Positions 1 through 11,800 of a DNA stretch of 64,000 nucleotides are shown piece by piece (the stretch's first letter is position 1; every line of letters begins with the position of its first letter). The stretch lies in NCBI RefSeq assembly GCF_012273895.1, contig NC_052127.1, forward strand, positions 682,001 to 746,000, in the 5' to 3' direction. A program made the position numbers and the translations under genes. The notes under the pieces are model-generated. The model was not told the origin of the DNA. It saw only the letters and a list, made by a program, of their open reading frames with translations, and did not search any database. This DNA is from Zerene cesonia. Lineage: Eukaryota; Arthropoda; Insecta; Lepidoptera; Pieridae.

Positions 1-508
1 ATGTTTTGTTGAAGTAACATCATCTTAATTGTCAGCCTTTATCCAGCAGGATAAAGTCCTCTCTTTAGGCACGCCAATGAGTCCGGTTATTGGCTCTTTG
101 TTTTCAATCATAGGTACACTTTATACTAGTAGTTTTCATGATGATTGTCCCTTTAACTACACGAGAAGCCTAGGGCTTCAGTAATTTTTTTTCAGTAGCG
201 ACGATTTTGGGTTCTTGTTTTAGTTTCTTGCCATGACAGGTTTTATTTAGATCAGCAACCACAATGTATCCATAACCAGCTTTTTAACTATGCCTACAAA
301 TACGTGGTTGAGAATTCAAGAGCCTTAGCACATGTGACCTGATTCTTTTATTTCAGCAGCTTCTGAGATTCGCACGTTCATGCAAACAAACTTTTCAGAA
401 TTATTTAATTATTATAGATAAAACAACATTACGTGAACTCTCAACTATCATTGTCAATTTTACTGATATATAAAATACCTTATGTAGGTAAAAAAAACAA
501 CTGGAACC
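1..508. other. Upstream flank of first transporter gene
   Basis: No exon with convincing coding content or splice signals is visible. A TATA-like stretch (tatataaaat) lies at 467-476, about 35 bases before the chosen start codon at 509. That would leave a very short leader, so the promoter may instead lie upstream of an unseen non-coding exon. Confidence 0.3.
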
Positions 509-3500
509 ATGAACATAAAAAAATATATTCCAGCAAACATAGCATTATTCATATATGGGTTCGAGAACAGCTGGATATCTCCCATGAGTAAAATCCTGCA
601 GTCGGACCAGTCCCCAGCTGGCGAACCACTCTCCGACTACGCTATATCCTGGATTGCCAGCGTCATGTGCTTCGCAGCTGTGTTTGGGACATCTGCATAT
701 GCGTATATGGCAGACAGGTTTGGGCGGAAGATTGCTGTTATGGCCCTGCTGTATCCTCAAGCGGTAAGCTTTTTAAATCGAGTAGAACCTAGGTTGTATG
801 TATTTAAATGTTTAAAGTGCTACTGAAAATCAGCGCTGCGCATTACGCGTAGCACATGCTGAGTAGTTACCCTTTTTATCACCACACCGTTTAGTCATAA
901 GTGCACTTTTTAATTTTAATTTTAATTTAACTGTGTGTAAATGTGGTGGTGTTAAATAAACATTATTTCTTTCTTTCTTTTTCTTTCTAAAGTTTGGAAT
1001 TAATAAATTAATGCTACCAATGACATGCTTCCTATAATAAATAGTTGTTTAATTAAATATTATTTCAATTATTGAGTTCCTATCTATGTTTGAATACTTA
1101 ATGCAATTACATTTCTACGGAGGATTCTCTCTTATTAGTTTGGTTTCACATCATTTGCGAATAACAGTTAATTGTCATAAAAAATAACCATATTATATAT
1201 TAGGTATCGTGACTTATAGAAATATGCAATATTTCCATAAATCTTTCATCAATTCAATGAATAAAAATAAATTATACCTTACTATACTCATTATACTTAT
1301 TTGTAAAAGTCACTAGTTAACTGCTTTGTTAAAAATGTATCAGTTCAGAGAGCCTACTAGAGTATTAATGTATAGGTTACAAGGTAATCCATGGAATGAG
1401 CTGCTCAAAAACAATAAGACGGTTCTCTAGCACTATTTTATCTGTTTCAGATTTCATGGGCTTTAAAACTTTATCCAACGATTATAACATTAACATTATC
1501 GCGAATATTCGGTGGGTTGGCTGCAGGGGGCTGTTTTAATATTGTGCCAATGTATGTGAAGGAAATCAGTCAAGATAGCATTAGAGGGACCTTGGGCTCT
1601 TTATTGATTTTATCTCAGAATTTGGGTACGTTAACTTTGACAGAATTGGGTATGAATATGAAACACTATTCATAGTTTGAACACACTTCTCTTGAGAAAT
1701 TATTGTATTGTCACCGATCCTTGATAAGTATACAAAGTTTGAATTAAATCTGTCCGTTTAAAGTGAATCAAAAGCAAGCCTAAGGCCTTACATGCATATA
1801 TACAGGTGAAACTATGTAATTTTATTAGGATGGCAACAGCTTTAAAATAAAATAAAACCATCAAAATTGGTTCACACAGTCGAAATTTCTGCGGTCACAA
1901 ACACACAAAAAAACACATTCAAAATGAGAACCTCTTTTATTGAAGTCGGTTGAAAATGTCTTGATATACCCTGATGGAAATGTTAAACAGCTGTTTGAAA
2001 TAATATTTCTCTTGCAACGTATATGGGTAAAAAATTATTGGATTCTTTAAGATTCAAATTAATGGAGAAATTCTGTTTTAAGGTGTCCTTTTTATGTATA
2101 TAATCGGAGCCTATTTAGACTACTACACGGTGCAGTGGTCTATAATCGGTATTCCAATTGTTACCGCCATTCTTATGCTGAAAGCGCCAGAAGCACCTGC
2201 GTACTTGGTCAAAGTTGGGAAAATGGACGTAAGTGTTACAAAACAAACTATTTTGTTTGATTTTTTACATCTATAGCAAATAATATATGAAAAATTTTTC
2301 AAAATATAAAAAAATGGATCATGAGGATTCGCCGATTCGTGGCGACGTCGGACCTCGGCCACTCGTTACTGCAATTATTTACTTAGTTATTAAATAAAAA
2401 GTTCAAGCATTATACCAATTCATTTCTCATTCGAACTGCGAAAGGAGGAATTTTCTTCCACTGTGATGTTCCCGGATTATTAATGCAGTTCATCAAATTT
2501 AAAGTGTATAGCTTCAAAGTTCTAGTCAGACGTATATCCCTTGTTGGTTAAAGGCGGGAAAGCGGTCATAAGTCTCCCTATTTAGTATAAAAAAACTTGG
2601 CTACTTGAAACTTTGCTGCTTGGCTACTTGGCTACTTGAAACTTAAAGGTTTCTTTGAGTTTAGTTTAATTGGAATTAGTCATGTTGTTAGATTGCGATA
2701 AAAACATTCGTAAATATACATACCTACTACCTACAAATTTTTATATTATGCACACCTACATCATTTAACATAATCTAAATTGCATTACACAAAACCACCG
2801 ACCACTAGCTGAAATTTCCTGCACAATTTGTTTAAATAGTATATTAAGTAAAACGTATTTCCAAAAACTACTGCACAGATTTCAAATGATATTTTTTAAC
2901 CAGCATAACGCTATATTGCTCCAGAGTGTCATAGAATACATATATTTTTTTCCTTTCGTGTCAAACGGAGCGACGCCGAGGCGAGAGTATCAAATAATCT
3001 CTAATGTCCAGGAAGCACACGCAACAGTAGCTTTTCTCAGGGGCCTGGATGCTGATGACAAAAGAGTGTTGGAAGAGGTAGATCGGATGAAGAAAGAAGA
3101 GGACACCTTTCAGAGTTTACCAAAGGTGGAATTGAAGTCACTCTGTAAGTTATTCAATCACTTTTTTATTCAATTAGACTTCTAGAAGTACTTTAGAATC
3201 GACATAACATAGACTTACCATTTACCACCGGTTATTGGCACGCGTAAAGCAGTTTCTACAGGGAAAGCAATAAAGACATTGGTGTGGGAATCATTTTGGC
3301 ATCATTATGCTTGTATCGTAAAAATTGTTTGATTTTCAACTCACTGTATTGCTATTTTAGTGCCAATATGTCTGTTTATCTGTGTTTAAATTGTGTACGT
3401 GCTCTTTTAAGTTGATGTTGTTTGATTCATGGCAAACTATACACTTTATAAATAAAACGTTATCGAATCTCTCTTTTTTTAAAGGAATAGGCTGCAAGCG

Positions 3501-5971
3501 TTTATCTGCATATATGTATCGTCTTCAGGCATTATAGATAGGTCACAACATTGTGTGTTACGTAGATGCAAAATGCCCCTAACCCCACAAGAGGACGCGG
3601 GAGTTCAGTTTTTAGGTCTTTGAAAGTAATAACACAGTGCACATTTGTCTCCGTCCTTTTTTTTTCCTCTCTATGTTAATTTTTCTTTGTGTAATCGTCT
3701 TAATTTGTAATTGTCATGTATTTAATGTGTTCTTTTAATAAACTTTTTATCTATCTATCTATCTATCTATCTAATACCAAAATGTAAATGGATGTCTCTA
3801 ATAATATTAAAATTCAATGAGCAAATAAATAGCCATAGAAGTAAATAATGATGATTTTTATTTCAGTCACCGACGAGAGATGGCGTCGCAGTGTAATAAT
3901 ATTCCTCATAGCTGGTACAATACATGGTTGGAGTGGGGCATATGCCATAATGGTGTATGCTCTAACTCTGCTGACGTACGCTAGTTCAGACTTCGTTATA
4001 AGCCCTGAGGTCCAGTCATTTAGCTTTCCCATAGTGATGATCTGTGCTTGCTTGCTCCTTGCTGTCTTTATTGAAAGAGTGGGAAGGAAGGTTAGTAGTT
4101 TTAATGTTTCTGATTTATTTATTTATTTAAAGGTTTACCAGTAATTGTTACACAGATAAACAAGTATGCATTACATCAATCTTAATGCTAAGTGTACAAT
4201 TTTTTGTAGGTAAAAACCACATCCATTTAAAAAATACATTATAATGTTATTTTTAAGTTTTGAAAATTAAAAGAAAAATAAAATTCAAAATACATTTAAT
4301 CTAACTATCAATTTGTTGGACAAGCTGATATTTATAATTACAATTTGATAATTCTGTACATAATATTGTAGCAATGGTGTTTACTTTGTGAATCGGAATT
4401 AGGGATTTCTGTCTATCTGTTGGTATTTTCATAGCAATAACACCTTTATTGTTTAATGGTCCAAAAATAAGTATTTTCTTATTCTAATATTTGTCACCAG
4501 CGGCTGTTAGTAGCGGCATATGCAGCATCAGGCATATCTTTCGGCATATTAGCCACGTCACTATTGACTCGTGATAGTGGACTCGTGCCTGGCTGGCTCC
4601 CTCTGGTGGCTATGATAGTCAATGTGTTTGCTTACGCGGGGGGCGTGTCTTCGCTTACATATATTATATTGACTGAGGTGTTTAATTTTCAGGTGAGATA
4701 TTGCTACTGCTTCAAGTGGTTTAAATTAGAATATAAATTTCAAAGTATAATAATAGTATAAATGTGGGAGTTGAGCACGCTTCGGCACGAATTAGGCCAG
4801 CTGGCACGGGGGTAGTACCACTCCCTCACAGAAGACTGGCGTAAATAGCAGTATGCTTCTATGTTTCGTACAGTGAGCGGTGGAGCCCGTTTATAATTAT
4901 CTCATCTTCCATCGCCTTCCATCTTCTTGAACCTTTCCAGTCCATTTCGTTACTTATCCCTTACCGCTTAAAACGGGCAGCGCATTCGCAGAGGCAACAT
5001 CTTTGCGAATGTTTCTGGGTGATGATCATCGCTCACCATTTGACGAACTACTTACTCAGTTGCCGGCTGACTAAACTGTTTTAATTGTTACTGGTCTTAT
5101 GCCATTTTTAATTCTACCATACACGTCGCATCGCGTCCCTATGGTACGCCGAAACGGCGCGGGTTTGTAAACGCCTCATGATCTTTTTTTACTATTCTAT
5201 AAAATTTTCAAATAGAATATTATTTATTCATATGATTTAAACTTTGACAATTATATTACCACACTAATTCAGAATAATAGAGTTTTGAGACATATTTTTA
5301 TCACATAAACTTTAGTAAAACTCTAAATCCATCGAAGAGTTAAATAAACTGCGTATAACACTGATATCCATTCAGTAGTATGAGAGTTTATTTTTATTTA
5401 TTTATTTATTTATTCACACCAAATAGAACTTACTACCATTACAGGATATTATCCTAATTCGACAGAGTTCTTTTATAAAAAAAAGGAAAACTAAAAAACT
5501 ATTTCATACAAAAAATATATATATTTTTGCTTATCATAGCTTATTTATAACAATAGCAAAGATGATATAATAGTACCTTTGAAAAGTTTAGGTACTAATT
5601 TATCCTATTCCAAACTCATTATTTTAAAAAGTTTTAACACTAAATGTTACATATATTATATGATATGATAGTTTGTGTATTATTTATGTTTGTTTTTGAT
5701 AAATTGTTTATAATATTATAATATTTATTTATAGATTCGAGCCAAGGTAATGGGAACGATAGTGACATACATATGGTTCTTAGAATCTTTACAGCTTTTA
5801 ATCTACGCGCCGATATCCAAAATCTTCGGCTATTCCACATTGTTTTATATGTTCACGATTATTAATTTTATTGGTATGACATTTGTATTGATATACGTAC
5901 CGGAAACCAAGGGGAGGAGTGAGGAAGAAGTGCAGAGGATTATAAGGGGAGGTCGTAAGAATGAATTATAG
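509..5971 (+). CDS. MFS sugar transporter, Tret1-like (copy 1)
   Basis: Predicted 12-helix sugar transporter of the plasma membrane, of the insect facilitated trehalose transporter-like group. Seven exons: 509-763, 1451-1625, 2083-2228, 3012-3144, 3867-4090, 4501-4692 and 5735-5971. They join in frame with GT-AG borders to 453 residues. Family signatures are present: DRFGRK after helix 2, ERVGRK in the matching loop of the second half, and PETKGRS at the cytosolic C-terminus, followed by an acidic/basic tail. The central loop (EAHATVAFLRGLDADD and the Lys/Glu-rich stretch after it) matches the usual linker between the two six-helix halves. The start is the first Met before the first helix. 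It differs clearly from the two downstream copies and has a different intron plan. The substrate is inferred from the family only; another hexose or polyol is possible. Confidence 0.88.
1700..1955 (+). repeat. Dispersed repeat, LINE-tail type
   Basis: Carries a motif that recurs through the window, with variants near 38560-38690, 51660-51870, 58590-58755, 61210-61370 and 63145-63350. It has a 'ggttcac..agtcgaaa' core and ends in a 'gaagtcggttgaaaa'-like tail. Its first part resembles 46890-47075. It is an old, diverged interspersed repeat in intron 2 of the first transporter. Confidence 0.5.
3735..3776 (+). repeat. Simple repeat (TCTA)n
   Basis: About six tandem copies of tcta follow an AATAAA-containing stretch in intron 4 of the first transporter. 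The arrangement looks like the tail of a retroposed element. Confidence 0.7.
4762..5080 (+). repeat. Family B SINE-like repeat, diverged
   Basis: A roughly 300-bp dispersed element that begins near 'agcacgcttcggcacgaatt' and contains 'cagctggcacggggg' and a late 'tcatcgctcaccat' block. It matches the better copy at 10055-10395. Further copies occur in most introns of the window, in both orientations. I do not assign it to a named family. Confidence 0.65.
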
Positions 5972-6005
5972 TTGATATTTATAAGTGCGTGTTTTTTATT
6001 TTTAC

Positions 6006-6154
6006 CAAAGCGCTAATGGAAGGAAGACTCCCCTGCAGAGACAATTCAGTTTCTGTCATCACCCGATCCAGGGTTGTGTTTGGGGCGCTAAAGAGACTAA
6101 ACACGGAAGATGACCAAGTGTAAATAAGACCCATCATCATCACGAGGTAGCTAA
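6006..6154 (-). pseudogene. Orphan exon of a Tret1-like transporter
   Basis: Read on the minus strand, a good acceptor (ttgtttccag) is followed by a coding stretch like exon 2 of the two downstream transporters. It includes IYTWSSSVFSLFSAPNT and TETELSLQGSLPSISAL. The match stops abruptly at SISAL, where the intact copies continue into the first helix-loop and the GRK motif. No first exon or later exons are seen in this orientation; the space where they would be is filled by the last exon of the plus-strand gene. It is therefore a truncated remnant of an inverted paralog. A recent partial duplication is an alternative source. Confidence 0.75.
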
Positions 6155-6611
6155 CTGGAAACAAATTAGTTTTAGCACTACAATTGCTGTTGCTGTTGCT
6201 GTTGTGGGTGCGATGTGTTTTTAGGATATGTTATGTCCTATTAATGTTATAAACAAGCAAAAAAATCTTTTGTTCCCCAAATATGATGCATTGATGGTTC
6301 TAAATAAAAAGCGATATTCGTACGTATTATAAGAACTCCTGTAAACAGTGATATGGCTGAAATATCGCGGTTTATAAGAAATAGACAATCACAAGGAAAG
6401 AAAAATAATATTTGAAGCAATGCGATGCGATTGGCCCATTTTAACAAAACTAATTTGGGCAATTCGCAATAATTCGACTGTCCCTTTTGATTTCAACAAT
6501 CTTAAAATTTATCAAAGCCAAACGTCTCAAATAAGATATATACGAAGAATCTTAAAATATTAACAGAACTTCCACTTGAAAAGGATTGATAAATTTGTTT
6601 ATTTTATAATT

Positions 6612-6815
6612 TTACTAGCTGCGCCCCGCGGTTTCACCCGCGTAAGTTCGTATCCCAAAGAAATATCGGGATAAAATGTTATCTATATGTTATTCCAGTT
6701 GTGCAGCTGTCTACGTACCAAATTTCATTGCAATCGGTTCAGTAGTTTTTGCGTGAAAGAGCAACAAACACACACACATCCTTACAAACTTTCGCATTTA
6801 TAATATTAGTAGGAT
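6612..6815 (-). repeat. Family A dispersed repeat
   Basis: This copy is in the opposite orientation to the ones ending 'gggcgcagctagt'. It starts 'ctagctgcgccccgcgg' and ends in a 'tataatattagtaggat' tail. Near-identical copies lie at 15985-16181, 34732-34905, 41175-41362, 43030-43236, 46600-46810 and 49310-49518. The sharp end sequences and variable truncation suggest the 3' part of a non-LTR retrotransposon or a dependent SINE. Confidence 0.7.
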
Positions 6816-8757
6816 AAGATAGTAGGATTATCCTGTACAAAACATAGCTTAGATTAACTTAGCTTAGCTTTAACTGTAAACAACTTCTACAATGTTTTGG
6901 TTTCCGTATGACTAAGCTGGTGAAATACCAATTAGTGTTTAGTGGTATTTTGTGCTAATAATCGTTAATATTGAAAACATATTCGATGCTTTTTTTAGTA
7001 AAACATACACATACTTGCGAGCGATTAATATACAATAATGATTTTTTAATATGGCTCTATTAAATTAAGTTTTATTTGTTCCATGTATATTGCATATATG
7101 TAGATATATATCAGTTCATTAGTATTAACACACACACATGCATGCACGCACGCACGTGTAATAATTATATCCATTTTTGTGCTCAGAAACTATTTTCCTG
7201 ACAATTTATATTTAGCAAAGACGCTAAAAAACACATTGTCGCAGATATTTGGTGCATGAATAAAGTATCTTATCATCGACTTATATTGTTAATACATATT
7301 ATATTAATCTATTATATTGATCCAAGTTTTATCCACTTCAGCAGATCGTGTCATCGTGAGAATCATAGATATTACCAAAATTAATGTATTATATTATTAA
7401 TGGGTGTTAGTTTGTTCCCGCTAATCTCTGGAACTACTGTACGGTTTTTAATAGGACTTTCACTAGCAGATGACTGGTGTAATAAGGAATATCGTAGGCT
7501 TTTCTTTCCAATATTACCTCGGGAATATTGGGATTTAACGAACAAACGTTTGCATCTAGTTGTGCAATAAACTTCTATGACATTATATTTATTGTTAGGA
7601 CAAAACATATAATCTTCATGGAGTAATAATAATATAATAGTAATATAAAGTCATATTAAAAACTGAGGTGGACGAAGCTGCGTGTGGGAAGCTATTTTAT
7701 TATCTTAATATATAAAAATCCAGTGATATATATCACGATATATGTTCCCAATGAACTCTTCACCAATTCAACCGATTATGATTAAATTTGACATTTATTA
7801 TGTAATTTGGTCCAACTTAAGATAAATGATAGTTTTTATTTTGATTAATTATCCCAATAATTTATAATCTTAATATTTTTAATTATTACTCAGCCACAGC
7901 AACGCGTGGCCGGGTATGCTAGTAAAATTTACCTGAGTAAATGCAAAGAGTTGCCGAGTATCATTATGCACCTAGAACATATTATAGAGTTATTGCGTGG
8001 AGCGCTAATGTCAAGAAAAGAGGGTCCATCGAGACGGCCGGATCTTAAATTGCCCAGAGGGGACTGGAGTCTGTCGTATAACTGGTTAGTAATACGTTAC
8101 GCTCTGTTGGCAGGAAATGATAAAGCAAATAATTCGTATTAGCTGAGGTGTGCGCGTGTGAGTGTGTGTGGATAGAGCTAGTAGCAGACACAGGGAGATA
8201 GACAAACGTCGCGTCGATTGATTCCGGATGGAGGTTCTTTGTCTCGCAATGGAGAATATTATTAAAATTTTTCGATTAATTTATGCTGTTTTCCCACACT
8301 ATACCAATGAAACATGCTGGGATTGTTAATTGTTTAACTATAAATATCAGATTTTAAAAGAAACAGTGCCGGATCTTAATGGCAAATGGGCAATGAAATA
8401 TTTTAAGATATTTTTAACACTTTGTCAAATCACAATTATTGTTGTTTTAATGTAAAAAGAAAAATAAACAAAGGACAACAACAAGCTTCTTGTCAGCACC
8501 TTTCAGTAGAAACTGCTTTCAGAATAGCTACCATTTTTATGGTATGACGACTTTATAAAGTATTGAATGAATGAGTTTGAGTATGATGAAATTATGTTCA
8601 AGAAGTTTTAGCGCTATCTGCTAAGTCGTCGGATGCTGAAGATATTAATTTTTATTACTGTATCACATGGAGGATGATTAAATATGTGTTTTTATAATTT
8701 GCAAGTTATCTACAGCTATTGTAAATAGAATTAATCCGTGAGTATTTTATAATAATG
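6816..8757. other. Intergenic DNA between transporters 1 and 2
   Basis: AT-rich spacer with a short CA/CG-rich simple repeat near 7130-7157 and one dispersed repeat at 7720-7925. An open stretch of 78 codons from 7906 begins inside that repeat and shows no family resemblance, so I do not call it a gene. Confidence 0.5.
7720..7925 (+). repeat. Family I dispersed repeat
   Basis: Matches 57880-58095 (same orientation) and 55315-55560 (opposite). Shared blocks are an 'atgaactcttcaccaa' start, 'atttggtccaacttaagat' in the middle and the end 'cagccacagcaacgc' followed by 'ggtatgctagta'. It resembles the short 3' fragments of a non-LTR retrotransposon. Confidence 0.65.
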
Positions 8758-8765
8758 TATAAATA
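8758..8765 (+). promoter_or_regulatory. Possible TATA box of transporter 2
   Basis: TATAAATA lies 122 bases before the start codon at 8880. Transporter 3 has a related TATAAACA about 147 bases before its start. This suggests a conserved promoter position, but AT-rich DNA produces such matches often. Confidence 0.25.
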
Positions 8766-8879
8766 CTTGTTTGTTTCCACGTTTAGCACAACGATACTAT
8801 CGGATAGTAGGGATTTGTATGTGGTTAAGTGAGGAGAGAATCAGTGAATCTGTGGTCTGTAATCGTCATATTTAGTAAA

Positions 8880-11800
8880 ATGGGGTATAAGAATCAAATT
8901 ATAGCCACGCTTATAGGTGAGTTTTGTCAAATTAGAGAAGTAAAGTCTTCGTAGTGCATAATTATGTTAATTATCTGTAGATAGCGTGAAGAAATGAAAC
9001 TGTCAAATGTCTTAAATGTCATTAATTGACATGTTACATACATTATACACATGACTTATTAACATAATTTAACAAAGAGTATTAGTTATTTTAATTCGGT
9101 CGATCATATCACTAATGGAGCTGCTATAATCCTTAAATGTCATAAATATAATTCTTTAAAATTTAAATACATCTTACATGTTATTAAAACAAATTGATAA
9201 CTAGCAAATCAATGCGCTCTATTACCAGAGACAAACAGAATATGGTCTATTATAAGTGCATAATAATTAGAGCCTAAAAATCCAGTGCTCGATTATAAAG
9301 GTGCAGAATTAGGTTAATTCATGATTAACATCTTCATTTAGAAACAATTTCGTATAAATATATTCTAAAAATAATTATTTTCAAAAGAGGTCATCGAAAC
9401 ACGGCTGAGAGATATCACTCTAGATTATAAAATGGTTTCAAATCACAGCAATATCAAAAATAATTACACAAATACAAAATACAATAAGAAACGTTGACAT
9501 CGGCACTCTTTTCTAGTCAAACCTTCTTGGAAACCTATGTTAAGAATTATATAAACAATGTATGTCTTTTAAAAATACAAGTTCTAAAATTAAGATCGTT
9601 ACGCTTTCTTTTTTATTACTTATATCTTTATTACGATGATTCAATTTTTAAAGATAAACACTGCTACTTATCTTAAGGTTATATTTAATTATACTAGATG
9701 TTGCTATTCGCTTGCTTTATACTCTAATATAAATATAATTGTTATATAATATGACTATAAACAGTCAAAACACATAGAGAGTCAAATCAATTTTTCCCTG
9801 TTAAACTCAATCAGAAGACCAATGCCTTTACTATTAAAAAAAAATATAGGTACTATTTCTTTTTGCTTGTTCTGTCTCTGCCTTCGTAGTCAATAGCGTT
9901 TTTAACCAAGGGCGTCGGTCAAAGCCACTTTTACCTACAAAATTAGTCAAGTGTTTTTAACTGAAGAATCGAAATCGTCAAATCTACTATAAAACTAAGA
10001 AGTACTTATCACAATAATATGCATAATTATTTGATTCATTGCAAACGCATTTTAGTATGTGGTAGTCGAGCACGCTTCGTCACGAATTGGGCCAGCTCGC
10101 ACCGGGGAAGTACCACACCCCCACAGAAGACCGGCGTGAAATAGCATTCTGCTGTGTTTCGTTCGGTGAGTGGGGGAGCCGGAGGCCCATATCCTTTTCC
10201 TTACCCTTCCCAGTCCTTTCCTTTATTCCTATCGCCAATCCTTTCTTAATCCCTTCCCAAAAAGTAGGCAATCCATTTGTAGAGGCGTAAGGTCTGCAAC
10301 GGACCTTACGCCTCTCCAAATGTTCATGGGCGGTGGTAGCGCTTACCATCAGGCGTCCCACCTGCTCCATTGCCGACTGTAACATAAAAAAAAAACGCGG
10401 CTAATAGCGGTCTAACACCCTTGCATCTGACACTAATGACATCTGACGGCATCTGACTGGAATTCTGACATCCGCCAGAGAAATTAGAATTTGAAAATTG
10501 AGAATTCTGACATTCTCAGACATACTCGTGCACACAAAATTTCATAACAATCGGTACAGCCGTTTCGGAGGAGTTCGGTAACTAACATTGTGACACGGGA
10601 ATTTTATGAATAATAATTAATTTAAGAATATATAAGATTAGTAAAAATATATCATATACAGTCCATACGTTTTTAAAAGTACAGAAGCTATTGTAATATC
10701 TATGACTCTTTAAGTATAATCAACGAATATTTTTAGAAATTTTTAACGGATTTCCTTATGTAAAAGGAAACACAAGAAATTACTAACAAACATTTTATTT
10801 GTTCATGGAATCTGGCTGGTATAGCACGTACGTAGGTGCGTGTTGTTTTGTTGATTGCGTCAATGTGTCTGTCGTCTACGAAGACCGTATAAGACTTAAC
10901 TCCTTGAGTCAAAAGAAGACATAAATATCTTTTATATATGCGATGGAAATATTTTTGTCTTAACCAAACATGTCATTAAAACTTAATCATGAGACTTGTT
11001 AGTTACTACCCGCAGTTTGACAAACGTAACATAATTACTAGCGCCATCTATAGGAACAATATCCATCCTCTATAGGTATAAAGAAGGCGGAAAATAATAA
11101 TGGTAGAATTTATTTATATTATCAAAGTATGATACTAAAGTGTTAAACGACATGTAGCTCGGCTGGGCCAGGAAAATTCAAAATCAAACTTACAACATTT
11201 TAATTAATGTAAATTTTAACAAATCTGTAAATTTTTTTAATCTATCACGGAGCGAATCATCATCATATCAGCCCATATATGTTTCCACTACCGATACGCA
11301 GGCCTTCTATGAGTGTTTAGGCCATAATCCACCATGCTGACCAAGTGCGGGTTGGCAGATGTCACATGTCGTCGATTTTTAATTTTTTATTATTGGATAT
11401 GCTGGTTGCCTCTCAGTGTTTTTCCTTCATCGTTTCAAACTGTTCATGTTATTCACACGCGCAGATAAATTAAAAAATCAATTTAACTCCTGCTCGCTCG
11501 CCTGGCCTCGAACTCCCGACGTATCAAATTAAAAGCGCGAGGTCTTCACCACTGAGCAGACACTGCTTTTAACAAAAAAATGTAATAGAAATAAAACATG
11601 ATGAAGAACTATTGAGTGATGAGCAATTTCAATTTCCTCTTATACAATTAAAATCAACTGACTTAAAATTACTTTCCGTAAAGCTCATAATCTGTCCGAT
11701 TACATTGGCATACATTTATAATGCCTCCGGATCCAATTATTTATTTGAATTTTTAGATACCTTTTAACAATTTCAATGCTATAAAACTAAAAAAAATAAA

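Noticed and set aside
7906..8142. 78-codon open frame between transporters 1 and 2
   Set aside because: It begins in a dispersed repeat, has no family resemblance and no splice partners.
10080..10385. Protein-coding gene from open frames on both strands
   Set aside because: The frames coincide exactly with a family B repeat also found at many other sites.
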